A stretch of DNA of 64,000 bases from Castellaniella denitrificans (lineage in GTDB: Bacteria > Pseudomonadota > Gammaproteobacteria > Burkholderiales > Burkholderiaceae_B). Location of the stretch: assembly GCF_027214045.1 (NCBI RefSeq), contig NZ_JAPWHE010000006.1:1-64000 (forward strand). Direction: 5' to 3'. The notes beneath the pieces were generated by a model. It saw only the letters and a list, made by a program, of their open reading frames with translations, did not search any database and was not told the DNA's origin. Below, one piece after another: positions 7,418-16,622 of the stretch (position 1 is the stretch's first letter; the number at the start of each line of letters is the position of its first letter). Both the position numbers and the translations under genes were made by a program.

Positions 7418-8806
7418 TCAGTGGGTCTCCATAAACCGCATGCGGAATCGTCGCCCCTTGATATTGCTGCCGGATAGCCGCGCAAACGCTTGCTTGGCGA
7501 TCCGGCGGTCCAACGCCACGTAGGCGTTGTATTCAGTGATGTGGATCTTGCCGACCTGCTCGAAGGCCAGGCCGCCGTCGCCGGTCAGGGCGCCCACCAG
7601 ATCGCCGGGGCGCAGTTTGTCTTTTTTGCCGCCCTGGATGCACAAGGTGATCATGGGTGCGCTCAGCGGGCGGTCGGACTTGGGGCGCAGCGCACCAAGG
7701 TCGGCCCATTTCAACGGGGCGCCCTGGTACCGCTCGACCAGTTCGGCCCAGCGCATTTCTTCCGGCGAACACAGACTGAGCGCCAGGCCTTTCCGGTCGC
7801 CCCGGCCGCTGCGGCCGATGCGGTGCACGTGGACCTCGGTGTCCCGCGTCACGTCCACGTTGATCACGGCGTCCAGGTTCTTGATGTCCAGGCCGCGTGC
7901 GGCCACGTCGGTCGCGACCAGGACCGAGCAGCTCTGATTGGCGAACTGGATCAGGATTTCGTCGCGCTCGCGTTGTTCGAGATCGCCGTTGAGCGCCTGG
8001 GCACTGATGCCTTCGGCCCGCAGGCGTTCGATCAGGTCGTAGCCGCGAATCTTGGTATTGCAGAACGCCAGCGTGGAGACCGGGCGGTAGTGGGCCAGCA
8101 GCCTGACCACGGCGTTCAGCCGGTCGTCTTCGTCGATTTCGTAGAAGATCTGTTCGATGCGGCTGGTTTCATCGGCGACTTCGATTCTGATTTCGACCGG
8201 ATTGCGCAGGAAGCGGGCGCTGAGCTTGCGGATGTTGTCCGGGTAGGTCGCCGAAAACAGCAAGGTCTGGCGTTTGTCCGGACAGTGCGAGGCGATCGCG
8301 ACGATGTCCTCGTAAAACCCCATATCGACCATGCGGTCGGCCTCGTCCAGCACCAGCGTGCGCAGCCCGGACAGATCCAGGCTGCCGCGCGCCAGGTGAT
8401 CCTGGATGCGGCCGGGCGTGCCCACCGCCAGGTGGACGCCGCGGGCCAGCGATTCGGCCTGGGGACGCGTGGCGGCGCCACCGCACAGTGTCTGCACCTT
8501 GACATTGGGGATCAGGCGGGCCAGCCGGCGCAGTTCCTGGGCGACCTGGTCCGCCAGTTCCCGGGTGGGGCAGACTACCAGGGCCTGCGGGGCCAGGCGA
8601 TCGACGTCCAGGCGCTGCAGCACGCCCAGGCCGAACGCGGCGGTCTTGCCGCTGCCGGTTCTGGCCTGCGCGATCAGGTCGCGGCCTTCGAGAATGAGCG
8701 GCAGGCTTTCCGCCTGGATGGGCGTCATCCGTTCGAAACCCAGGCTGTGCAGATTGTCTTGCAGGACGGGCAGGAGGGGCAGGGTGGCAAAGGCCGTATC
8801 GGTCAC
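7418..8806 (-). CDS. dbpA: ATP-dependent RNA helicase DbpA
   Basis: This is a DEAD-box helicase with the Q motif GFERMTPIQ, Walker [18 protein letters not shown], the DEAD box LDEADRM, LFSATYP, and motif [15 protein letters not shown]. The C-terminal domain, with GALTGDGGL and the ending [16 protein letters not shown], is the RNA-binding domain that directs DbpA to hairpin 92 of 23S rRNA during large-subunit assembly. The GTG at 8806 gives 462 residues, close to the usual 457. Starts further upstream add residues without similarity and approach the divergent thioesterase gene. No clear ribosome site marks the start, so it could be moved slightly. Confidence 0.9.
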   Translation of the reverse strand: MTDTAFATLPLLPVLQDNLHSLGFERMTPIQAESLPLILEGRDLIAQARTGSGKTAAFGLGVLQRLDVDRLAPQALVVCPTRELADQVAQELRRLARLIPNVKVQTLCGGAATRPQAESLARGVHLAVGTPGRIQDHLARGSLDLSGLRTLVLDEADRMVDMGFYEDIVAIASHCPDKRQTLLFSATYPDNIRKLSARFLRNPVEIRIEVADETSRIEQIFYEIDEDDRLNAVVRLLAHYRPVSTLAFCNTKIRGYDLIERLRAEGISAQALNGDLEQRERDEILIQFANQSCSVLVATDVAARGLDIKNLDAVINVDVTRDTEVHVHRIGRSGRGDRKGLALSLCSPEEMRWAELVERYQGAPLKWADLGALRPKSDRPLSAPMITLCIQGGKKDKLRPGDLVGALTGDGGLAFEQVGKIHITEYNAYVALDRRIAKQAFARLSGSNIKGRRFRMRFMETH

Positions 8807-8882
8807 GATGAGGGGGGCGCACAAACGCGCAGGAATGGATCGACCGTCAGTGTATGCGTTTTCCGACGCTATACTCTTGCGC

Positions 8883-9701
8883 ATGTCTACCGCCCTCAAT
8901 CAACACCTCGGCCACGACGGCGCCCCCTGTCCGCAGGCTTACTACGTGCGTCGCGGGGAAACCGGATTCCTGTCCACCCTGCATTCCCAGGGCGCCTGGC
9001 AACCGGGCGAGCAGCACCTGGCGGTCGCCGCCGGGCTTGTGCTGGCCGAAGCGGAACGCCGCCTGCCCAGCGACAAGCTGGTGTCCCGGGTGTCGTTCGA
9101 TGTGTTGGGGGTCATCCATTCCGGGCCGTTCACCGTCGATGTGCGGATGCTGCGCCCGGGCCGCTCGATCGAATTGATCGAAGCCAGCATGCGCCATGGG
9201 GACCAGGTCAGCGTCCAGGCCCGCATCTGGCGACTGCTCGCCAGCGACACATCGCAGGAGCAGGGCGATGAATGGACGCCGCTGCCGCCGCCCGAGTCCA
9301 TGCTGCCCTGGGTGTTTTCAGAGGTCTGGGGCGGGGGATACATCGGCTCGCTGCAGGCGCGCCGCAGCGTCGATTCCCGGCCGGGCCGGGGGCGCAGCTG
9401 GATCCGGACCGCTTATCCGTTGGTCGAGGGTGAAACCGATCCGCCCGTCGCCGCCTTCGCCAAGCTCATCGACACCGCCAACGGGCTGGCGGTGCGCGCG
9501 GATCCGAACGCGGTGTTTTTCGCCAATGTGGACCTGACCATTCATTTCACGCGCCAGCCCCAGGCCGGGTGGGTCGGCTTCGACACGCGCGTCAGTTTCG
9601 GCCCCACCGGGCTGGGCGAGACTTTTTCGGTGCTGAGCGACAGCCAGGGGCCTGTCGGCACGGCGGCTCAAAGCTTGACCGTGCGGCTGCGGGACCGGTA
9701 G
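8883..9701 (+). CDS. TesB-like acyl-CoA thioesterase family protein
   Basis: This 272-residue protein has the double hot-dog layout of TesB-like thioesterases. The N-terminal half contains GLVLAEAERRLPSDKLVSRV and VRMLRPGRSIELIEA, and the C-terminal half ends with FGPTGLGETFSVLSDSQG, a typical second-hot-dog pattern. Such enzymes hydrolyse acyl-CoA esters; chain-length preference cannot be read here. A TATACT hexamer ends only seven bases before the ATG, so the mRNA may have a very short leader or none. It is divergent from dbpA, and its last 34 bases overlap the convergent LOG gene. Confidence 0.7.
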   Translation: MSTALNQHLGHDGAPCPQAYYVRRGETGFLSTLHSQGAWQPGEQHLAVAAGLVLAEAERRLPSDKLVSRVSFDVLGVIHSGPFTVDVRMLRPGRSIELIEASMRHGDQVSVQARIWRLLASDTSQEQGDEWTPLPPPESMLPWVFSEVWGGGYIGSLQARRSVDSRPGRGRSWIRTAYPLVEGETDPPVAAFAKLIDTANGLAVRADPNAVFFANVDLTIHFTRQPQAGWVGFDTRVSFGPTGLGETFSVLSDSQGPVGTAAQSLTVRLRDR

Positions 9702-10612
9702 GGAAAGCGCTCCAGCGCGGTCATGATCTCTTCCGCATCATCGGCGTATTCGAACAGTTCCACATCCCCAGGCGCAATATAGCCTTCTTCGATCAGGTAG
9801 TCGAAATCGATCGCGCGGCGCCAGAACGCGCGGCCGACCAGCACGACGGGAATCGGGGTCATCTTGCCGGTCTGGATCAGGGTCAGGACTTCGAACAGTT
9901 CGTCCAGCGTGCCGTAGCCGCCCGGAAAGGAGACCAGACCGCGCGCGTGGATCAGGAAATGCATTTTGCGCAATGCGAAATAATGAAAGCGGAAGGCCAG
10001 TTCGGGCGTGATGTAGGCGTTCGGGACCTGCTCGTGCGGCAGGGTGATGTTCAATCCGATCGAGCGCGCGCCGGCATCGTATGCGCCGCGGTTGGCGGCC
10101 TCCATGATGCCCGGTCCGCCTCCGGTGACGACGACGAAGTCGCACCGTTTCTCCTGCTGGAAGCGTGTCGAGATCAACTGGGCGAAACGCCGCGCTTCTT
10201 CGTAGTGGCGGGCTTGCTCGACGCGGCGGCGCGCCAGGGCCAGCACTGGCCCTGATGGCGGATCGCCGCTGTCCGCTTGCTGTTCCAGCGCCGCGAGCCG
10301 GGTGCGGGCGCTGGCGGCGTCGTGTACGCGCGAGCTGCCGAACACCACCAGGGTCGAATGCACGCCCTGTTCGCGCAGGATCCGTTCCGGTTTGAGCAGT
10401 TCCAGCTGCAGACGCAGCGGGCGCAGATCATCTTGGCTGAGCAGGTCGGGGTCTTCGTAGGCGAGACGATACGTGGGTGAGGCCAGGATGGCGCGCAGCC
10501 GCCCGGCTTCATCCAGCGGCGGATTCATGGCCGGTCCGCCGGGGCAGCCGGCCAGAGGTTCCGGGCCGTTTTCGGACGGCGGAGAGGCCTTGCCGGAGGG
10601 CGTGTCGCTCAT
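9668..10612 (-). CDS. LOG family protein (TIGR00730-type nucleotide hydrolase-like)
   Basis: This 314-residue protein carries the LOG-family fingerprint PGGYGTLDE together with GGGPGIMEAANRGA and an ARGLVSFPGG strand. Family members are often mislabelled lysine decarboxylases; characterised ones are phosphoribohydrolases acting on cytokinin nucleotides or nucleoside monophosphates such as AMP/GMP. The N-terminal extension of about 80 residues before the Rossmann core (which starts near STLVVFGSS) is typical of the longer bacterial subgroup. Its ATG overlaps the stop of the beta-CASP nuclease gene (ATGA), so the two are one operon. The 3' end overlaps the thioesterase by 34 bases tail to tail. 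Confidence 0.85.
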   Translation of the reverse strand: MSDTPSGKASPPSENGPEPLAGCPGGPAMNPPLDEAGRLRAILASPTYRLAYEDPDLLSQDDLRPLRLQLELLKPERILREQGVHSTLVVFGSSRVHDAASARTRLAALEQQADSGDPPSGPVLALARRRVEQARHYEEARRFAQLISTRFQQEKRCDFVVVTGGGPGIMEAANRGAYDAGARSIGLNITLPHEQVPNAYITPELAFRFHYFALRKMHFLIHARGLVSFPGGYGTLDELFEVLTLIQTGKMTPIPVVLVGRAFWRRAIDFDYLIEEGYIAPGDVELFEYADDAEEIMTALERFPYRSRSRTVKL

Positions 10613-12027
10613 CTCATTGCCCCGGAACGGGACGTTTCAGGCCATTCCGCCACCTGGCCTTGTTCCGGGATGTCCACCCGCCAGCCGAATCGTTGGCGCA
10701 GCTTGTCGGCCAATGTTTGCGCCGCCTCCGGTTCGCCGTGCACCACGAAGGTCCGGGTCGGCGGCCGGAGGAAATGGCTTGCCCAGTCCAGCAAGGCGGC
10801 CTGGTCGGCGTGGGCGGAAAGACCGCCGATGGAATGGATCCGTGCGCGCACGGGGATGTCCTCGCCGAACAGGCGCACCCGTTGTGCCCCGTCGACCAGG
10901 CGCCGGCCGAGCGTGCCCTGGGCCTGGAAGCCGGAAATCAGCACACTGCATTCGGGCCGCGGCAGGTTATGGCGCAGGTGGTGGCGGATGCGCCCCGCGT
11001 CGCACATGCCGCTGGCCGAGATGATGATGGCGCCGGAGCGGATCTGATTGAGCGCCATGGATTCCTCCACGCTGGCGGTGAAGTGCAGGTAAGGCAGGTC
11101 GATGCCGCGCGCGTGCCAGCCCGCCAGGCGCCGGGCTTCTTCGTCGAAAAGCTCCAGGTGGCGGCGGGTGATGCGGGTGACTTCGGTGGCCATCGGCGAG
11201 TCGACGAATATCTGGGGATGGCGCAGCCGGCCTTCGGAGACGAACCGGTGCAGATGATAGAGCACCTGCTGGGTGCGGCCGACCGCGAACGCCGGCATGA
11301 TGACGTTGCCGCCGCGCTTGAACAGGGTCTCTTCGATGACGGCGATCATCTCGTCCTCGGTGGCCGCCTGATCCTGATGCAGGCGATCGCCATAGGTGGA
11401 TTCCATGACCAGGATATCGGCTTCCTGGATCGGTGTGGGATCGCGCAGGATCGGGCGTCCGGGTTGTCCCAGATCGCCGCTGAAGACCAGACGGGTGTCG
11501 TGGCCGTGTTCCGTGACGACCACTTCGATGATGGCCGAGCCAAGGATGTGCCCGGCATCGCGGAACCGGCAGCGCACCCGGGTGTGCGGCGAGAATTCCC
11601 GGTCGTAGCCGACACGCTGCACACGTTTCAGGGATGCCCACGTGTCCTCCAGGGTGTAGAGCGGCGGCATCGGACGCTTCCCTCTGGCGTGCCTGGCCTC
11701 GCGCCTGCTGTCCGTTTCCTGGATATGGGCGCTGTCGGGCAGCATCACTTCCAGCAGTTCGGCCGTCGCTTCGGTCGTGTGGATCGGCCCCCGGAAACCG
11801 GCGTGCACGAGTTTGGGCAACAGTCCGCTGTGGTCGATATGGGCATGGGTGAGCAGGACGAAGTCGAGGGCGGCGGGTTCGAACCCGAAGGGTTTGCGGT
11901 TCCTGGCCTCGGCCTCGCGGCCGCCCTGGATCATGCCGCAATCCACGAGAAAACGGACGTGCGCGGTTTCCACCAGAAAGCATGAGCCGGTGACTTCGCG
12001 GGCGGCGCCGAGAAAGCTGAGTTTCAT
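10609..12027 (-). CDS. Metallo-beta-lactamase/beta-CASP RNA exonuclease-like protein
   Basis: This 472-residue protein is a full beta-CASP nuclease of the YsgA/CPSF73-like type. The metal site reads THAHIDHSG (His61, His63, Asp65, His66), DAGHILGSA and SGDLGQPG. The beta-CASP insert is followed by HSIGGLSAHADQ and the C-terminal VHGEPEAAQ histidine motif. Members degrade or process RNA with two zinc ions. All expected ligands are present. It is the first gene of a two-gene operon with the LOG protein and is divergent from the HD-GYP gene across a 152-base gap. The natural RNA target is unknown. Confidence 0.88.
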   Translation of the reverse strand: MKLSFLGAAREVTGSCFLVETAHVRFLVDCGMIQGGREAEARNRKPFGFEPAALDFVLLTHAHIDHSGLLPKLVHAGFRGPIHTTEATAELLEVMLPDSAHIQETDSRREARHARGKRPMPPLYTLEDTWASLKRVQRVGYDREFSPHTRVRCRFRDAGHILGSAIIEVVVTEHGHDTRLVFSGDLGQPGRPILRDPTPIQEADILVMESTYGDRLHQDQAATEDEMIAVIEETLFKRGGNVIMPAFAVGRTQQVLYHLHRFVSEGRLRHPQIFVDSPMATEVTRITRRHLELFDEEARRLAGWHARGIDLPYLHFTASVEESMALNQIRSGAIIISASGMCDAGRIRHHLRHNLPRPECSVLISGFQAQGTLGRRLVDGAQRVRLFGEDIPVRARIHSIGGLSAHADQAALLDWASHFLRPPTRTFVVHGEPEAAQTLADKLRQRFGWRVDIPEQGQVAEWPETSRSGAMR

Positions 12028-12179
12028 GAGGCATTCACTCCGGCATGCGCAATGAACAAGTATCCAGATCCGACCGACAGTGCTTCAACGGTAAAGAAAG
12101 AATACACCGATCGCCGCCTTGCGCCATGGATGGCGTTCCGGCATGAACAGGCGGATACTGGCGACACATTGAAAAAAAA

Positions 12180-15092
12180 ATGGGGAAATCGATGCCACGA
12201 GTCCCTCGCGTGGAGCGCGCATGGCCTGTCCGGTTCGTCATCGCGGGGCTGGCGGTGTCGGCCATGGCGCTTGTCGCGGCGGTGCTGATCACGCTCAGCT
12301 GGTACGGCTCGCGCGCCATCATGCTGGACATGGCCGCCATGATGGCGCGCGACGCCGGCCAGATCGTGGCCGGGCGGGCGCGTCGCCTCGTGGAACCGGG
12401 TTCCTTGTCCTTGCGCAGCCTGGCGTTCGATCCGGTGGTCGATGCCCGGCGGCTCGACGAGCGGCTCGACCGGCGCAGCGTCCTGGCGGCCGAACTGGCC
12501 GACAATCCCCTGATATCGGCCATTCATGTCGGCTATGAGAACGGCGATTTCCTCCTGATGCGCGCCCTGGACCGGCGCGATATCCGCGAACAGTTCCAGG
12601 CGCCGCCCCAGGCCAACTATCTCGTACAGGCGGTCACGCACGGCGATGACGGCCAGCCTCACGGGCTGTACCTGTTTTATGACGCCAGGCACGAACTCGT
12701 GATGCGCCGCCCCATGCCCGACTACCGTTTCGATCCGCGCGTTCGGCCCTGGTACATCGGCGCGATGGAGACGGTATCCACCGTCACCTCCCGGCCCTAT
12801 GTTTTCTTTTCGACCCGTCAGGTGGGGATCACGCTCTCGCGACTGTCGCATTCGGGACGGGCCGTCGTGGCGGTGGACGTGGCGCTGGAAGATCTGGGCG
12901 AGGCGCTGGACGGCCTGCGCATGACCCCCGGCGCCGAACTGGCCCTGGTGGAGAAAAGCGGTGCGGTGATCGGTTATCGCGACATGGGGGCGCTGCTGGT
13001 GCGCAAGGGGGGGGCGGATGACTTCGACATCCGCCTGCTTGGTGACCTGGGTATCGACGCATTGACGCGTCTGTGGCGGACACCGGCCGCCGCCGACGGC
13101 CGGGTCGTTTCCTACGAGTCCGGCGGACGGGAATGGCTGGGCGCGATCCTGCCCTTCGACGGGATCGATGGCGTGGACATGCGGCTGCTGACCGCCACGC
13201 CCATCGACGAACTCCTGGGCGAACTGGTGCGCAGCCGTGCGCGCATGATCCTGATATCGCTTGCGCTGATCGCGCTGATCCTGCCGCTGGGCTGGCAGGT
13301 CGGCAGCGCCGTGGGTCATGCATTGGAAGGGATCGCGGCGCAGTCGCTGCGACTGGCGCGATTCAATTTCCGCCGCCGCAAAGAGCGGTCCGCGTCGGCG
13401 CTGCGCGAAGTGGAAGCCCTCAACGACGTAATGGACAAGGTTGCGGGCTCGATGGAATCGATGCTCGAGATCAGCCGCGTGCTGGGCACCGATCCGCGGA
13501 TCGAAACGATGCTGGTCCAGGTGCTCGAGAAATTCGTCCAGGCCACCCGCTGCGCGGGCGGCGCGGTCTATCTGTTTGAAAATGAGCGCAGCCGTCTGTC
13601 GCGCGCGGCCGCATTCGGAGCGCAGGGCGCGCTGCCGGATTCCATGAGCGCGGCCGAGGGCGAGGCGGCGCTGGCCGGCGCCCGGGAGGGCCGGAATCAG
13701 GCCCCCGGGCATCGCTGCATCGCCTTCAAGCTCCAGGGCCGCGAGACAAAGTCCCAGGGGCTTCTGCTGCTGGTCCACGACGAGGATTGGGATCATTCGG
13801 CGCCCGCGTTCCTGGGCTTTGCCGAACGCCTGACCGGCATGCTCGCCGTCGCCATCGAGACCCGCCGGCTTATCGAGGCGCAACGCCAGTTGCTCGAATC
13901 CATCACTCACATCCTGGCCGATGCCATCGATGCCAAGAGCCCTTACACGGGGGGGCATTGCGAACGCGTGCCGAAGCTGGCCATTCTGCTGGCCGATCGC
14001 CTGCAGGCCGAGGCCAGCGGCCCCTATGCGGATTTTCATCTGGACGAAGGCGAGCGCGAGGCCTTCCGGCTGGCCGCCTGGCTGCATGACTGCGGCAAAG
14101 TCACCAGCCCCGAGCACATCATGGACAAGGCGACCAAGCTGGAGGTCCTCTATAACCGCATCCATGAAATCCGCATGCGCTTCGAGGCCCTTTGGCGGGA
14201 TGCCGAGATCGACTGCCTGTTGGCCCGTCTGCGCGGCGAAGATCGGCATGCCGCCGAGGCGCGCCGCGATGCGCGCCAGGCGCGACTGCATGAAGACCTC
14301 CAGTTCGTCGCCGCGTGCAATATCGGCGGCGAGTTCCTGTCCGACGAGGCCGTCGAGCGGTTGCGGGCCATCGGCGCCCAGACCTGGATGCGGCATTTCG
14401 ACGATGCCCTGGGCCTGGACGCGCAGGAAAGCGCCCGACTGGCCGGCAGCCGCCCGACGCCGCCCGTATTGCCCGTCGCCGAGCCGCTGCTGGCCGATCA
14501 GCCGCATCACATCGTCCCCTGGGACGATGCGCGGCGGCCCGCCGTCGAGCGCGGCGATCCGCGCAACATCTGGGGGTTCGACATGCGCCTGCCCACGCAC
14601 CGGCGCAACATGGGCGAATTGCACAATCTGGCCATCCGGCGCGGTACCTTGACCGATGAAGACCGTTTCGCCATCAACGACCATATCGTGCAGACATACA
14701 TCATGCTCAAGCGCCTGCCGTGGCCGCCCCATCTGGAGCGGGTGCCCGAGATCGCCGCCAATCACCACGAGCGCATGGACGGCGGCGGCTATCCGCGCCG
14801 CCTGCGCGCCGAGCAGCTCGGCACCACCGAGCGGATCATTGCGTTGGTCGACGTGTTCGAGGCGCTGACGGCGGTCGACCGCCCTTACAAAGCGCCCAAG
14901 ACCCTCTCCGAATCGTTGCGCATCATGGTATCGATGTGCAAAGGCGGCCATCTGGATCCTGAATTGTTCCAGTTCTTCATTCGCAGCCGGGTGTGGCAGA
15001 CCTATGCGCAGACCTGCATGCGTCCGGAACAGATCGACGCCGTGGATGTCGAGGCTCTGGCCCGCGCCGCGCAACCGGAGGGCCCGGCATGA
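12180..15092 (+). CDS. Membrane-bound Cache-GAF-HD-GYP phosphodiesterase
   Basis: This 970-residue sensor enzyme probably degrades cyclic di-GMP. A membrane helix (about 16-40) precedes a periplasmic dCache-like domain (about 45-345, with RPWYIGAM), a second helix (about 355-378), a linker, a GAF domain (about 430-560) and an HD-GYP domain (about 575-950). The HD pair is His636-Asp637 in LHDCGKVTSP, and the GYP motif is HHERMDGGGYP starting at residue 862. Between them lies an unusually long insert of about 170 residues. An in-frame ATG at 12192 has a better GGGGA-type ribosome site than the one at 12180. The stop overlaps the next gene (ATGA). Confidence 0.88.
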   Translation: MGKSMPRVPRVERAWPVRFVIAGLAVSAMALVAAVLITLSWYGSRAIMLDMAAMMARDAGQIVAGRARRLVEPGSLSLRSLAFDPVVDARRLDERLDRRSVLAAELADNPLISAIHVGYENGDFLLMRALDRRDIREQFQAPPQANYLVQAVTHGDDGQPHGLYLFYDARHELVMRRPMPDYRFDPRVRPWYIGAMETVSTVTSRPYVFFSTRQVGITLSRLSHSGRAVVAVDVALEDLGEALDGLRMTPGAELALVEKSGAVIGYRDMGALLVRKGGADDFDIRLLGDLGIDALTRLWRTPAAADGRVVSYESGGREWLGAILPFDGIDGVDMRLLTATPIDELLGELVRSRARMILISLALIALILPLGWQVGSAVGHALEGIAAQSLRLARFNFRRRKERSASALREVEALNDVMDKVAGSMESMLEISRVLGTDPRIETMLVQVLEKFVQATRCAGGAVYLFENERSRLSRAAAFGAQGALPDSMSAAEGEAALAGAREGRNQAPGHRCIAFKLQGRETKSQGLLLLVHDEDWDHSAPAFLGFAERLTGMLAVAIETRRLIEAQRQLLESITHILADAIDAKSPYTGGHCERVPKLAILLADRLQAEASGPYADFHLDEGEREAFRLAAWLHDCGKVTSPEHIMDKATKLEVLYNRIHEIRMRFEALWRDAEIDCLLARLRGEDRHAAEARRDARQARLHEDLQFVAACNIGGEFLSDEAVERLRAIGAQTWMRHFDDALGLDAQESARLAGSRPTPPVLPVAEPLLADQPHHIVPWDDARRPAVERGDPRNIWGFDMRLPTHRRNMGELHNLAIRRGTLTDEDRFAINDHIVQTYIMLKRLPWPPHLERVPEIAANHHERMDGGGYPRRLRAEQLGTTERIIALVDVFEALTAVDRPYKAPKTLSESLRIMVSMCKGGHLDPELFQFFIRSRVWQTYAQTCMRPEQIDAVDVEALARAAQPEGPA

Positions 15093-15679
15093 TCCCTTTC
15101 CTGCGCCACCGGGGACAAACCTCCGGGCGCCGCCGGCGCCGCACGGACGGACGCCGTCTCGTGCTGCTCGGCGGGTTCTACCTGGGCCTGCTGGCTGTTA
15201 TGGCCGTCCTCATCGTGACCTTCATCCGTCCACGGGACATCAGGGTGCCCGCCGCGCGAGCGGCGGTTGCGGGCGTCACCGTGCTGACCGTGGAAAGCCG
15301 CGGACAGCGCACCCGGTTCGACATGCGGGCGCTGGAGGCGTTGCCGCAACGCACTTATCGTGTGACCACGCCCTGGTATTTGCGCCCCGTGACGTTCCGG
15401 GGACCTTTGCTGCGCGATGTGCTGGCCGCCGCCGGCGCCAGCGGCACCCACATCGAAGCGGTCGCGGTCAATGATTACACCGCCGACATCCCCTTCGAGG
15501 ACGTCGAGGCCTACGACGTGATCATTGCGCTGCGCATGGACGGCAAACCCATGTCGCCGCGTGACAAGGGGCCGCTGTTCGTGGTGTACCCCTACGACCG
15601 GCTGCCGCCGGAGATGCTCCCGCGGTCTTTCGACTGGTCGGTCTGGCAGCTGGATGGGCTCAGGGTGAAGGGGCCGTAA
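15089..15679 (+). CDS. Membrane-anchored SUOX-fold (molybdopterin-binding-like) protein without cysteine
   Basis: This 196-residue protein has an Arg-rich N-terminus, one membrane helix (about 30-52) and a domain resembling the oxidoreductase molybdopterin-binding fold: FRGPLLRDVLAAAG, AVNDYTADIPFEDV, RDKGPLFVVYPYD and RSFDWSVWQLDGL. Sulfite oxidase-type enzymes bind molybdenum through a conserved Cys, but this protein contains no cysteine at all, so enzymatic activity is doubtful. It overlaps the HD-GYP gene by four bases and is probably its functional partner, perhaps a sensory or scaffold component; that role is inference. Confidence 0.65.
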   Translation: MIPFLRHRGQTSGRRRRRTDGRRLVLLGGFYLGLLAVMAVLIVTFIRPRDIRVPAARAAVAGVTVLTVESRGQRTRFDMRALEALPQRTYRVTTPWYLRPVTFRGPLLRDVLAAAGASGTHIEAVAVNDYTADIPFEDVEAYDVIIALRMDGKPMSPRDKGPLFVVYPYDRLPPEMLPRSFDWSVWQLDGLRVKGP

Positions 15680-15848
15680 GTAGTGCTTCTGATTTCCCTC
15701 TTTCCTCATCTATTCCTCGAATTATCTTCTTTTCGCGTCTCGTATACTTTCCTGGGCATCCTGTGCTGAATTGAACGTCAGCAGCGACAGGGCCTACAGC
15801 AAAAGTTCCAATTACACCTAGTTGATTGCAACATCTAAGGAATCGCTT

Positions 15849-16622
15849 GTGAAAGCAGTCATCCTGGCCGGGGGGCTGGGCACCCGGATTTCAGAGGAAA
15901 CGCACCTGAAACCCAAGCCGATGGTGGAGATCGGAGGCAAGCCCATTCTGTGGCACATCCTGAAGATGTATTCGCATCACGGCATCCAGGACTTCGTGAT
16001 CTGCTGCGGCTATAAGGGCTATGTGATCAAGGAGTATTTTGCCAATTACTTTCTGCATATGTCGGACGTGACCTTCGACATGAGCACCAATCGCATGGAA
16101 GTGCATCAGCGGCATGCCGAGCCCTGGCGGGTGACGCTGGTCGATACGGGCGAGGACACGCTCACGGGCGGGCGCCTGAGGCGGGTGCGCGACTATGTGC
16201 GGGAAGAAGAGGCTTTTTGCTTCACCTATGGGGATGGCGTCAGCGACGTGGACATCGGCGCTTCGGTCCGGTTCCACCAGCGGCATGGCCGCCTGGCGAC
16301 GGTGACGGCGGTGCAGCCGCCGGGTCGCTATGGCGCGCTCAGGCGCGACGGCGACCTGGTGGCGGGATTTACAGAAAAGCCTCGCGGTGACGGGGGGCTG
16401 ATCAATGGCGGGTTTTTCGTGCTTTCACCCAAGTGCCTGGATCGGATCGAGAGCGATCAGACCAGTTGGGAAGGCGAGCCGCTGATGTCGCTCGCGCGCG
16501 ACGGCCAACTGATGGCGTTTGAGCACAATGGCTTCTGGCAGCCGATGGATACCCTGCGGGAGAAAAACCTGCTCGAAGACCTGTGGGTGTCGGGCCAGGC
16601 GCCGTGGAAGAGCTGGGCGTGA
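15849..16622 (+). CDS. rfbF: Glucose-1-phosphate cytidylyltransferase
   Basis: RfbF makes CDP-glucose from glucose-1-phosphate and CTP, the entry step of CDP-6-deoxyhexose synthesis. The 257-residue length is exactly that of the family. Visible motifs are the nucleotide-binding loop [16 protein letters not shown], the substrate segment [29 protein letters not shown] and the late [12 protein letters not shown]. The GTG at 15849 begins the conserved VKAVILAGG; codons upstream do not match. It is the first gene of the CDP-sugar run and overlaps rfbG by one base. A TATACT at 15743-15748, about 100 bases upstream, is a possible -10 element, without a good -35. Confidence 0.93.
   Translation: MKAVILAGGLGTRISEETHLKPKPMVEIGGKPILWHILKMYSHHGIQDFVICCGYKGYVIKEYFANYFLHMSDVTFDMSTNRMEVHQRHAEPWRVTLVDTGEDTLTGGRLRRVRDYVREEEAFCFTYGDGVSDVDIGASVRFHQRHGRLATVTAVQPPGRYGALRRDGDLVAGFTEKPRGDGGLINGGFFVLSPKCLDRIESDQTSWEGEPLMSLARDGQLMAFEHNGFWQPMDTLREKNLLEDLWVSGQAPWKSWA

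Noticed and set aside
12024-15074. An open minus-strand frame of more than 1000 codons opposite the HD-GYP gene
   Set aside because: It lies fully antisense to a gene with clear domains, its translation has no recognisable domain and it is a product of high GC third-position bias.
15780-15848. A possible JUMPstart/ops antitermination element before the sugar locus
   Set aside because: The sequence GGGCCTACAG resembles but does not match GGCGGTAG on either strand, and no related element was found.
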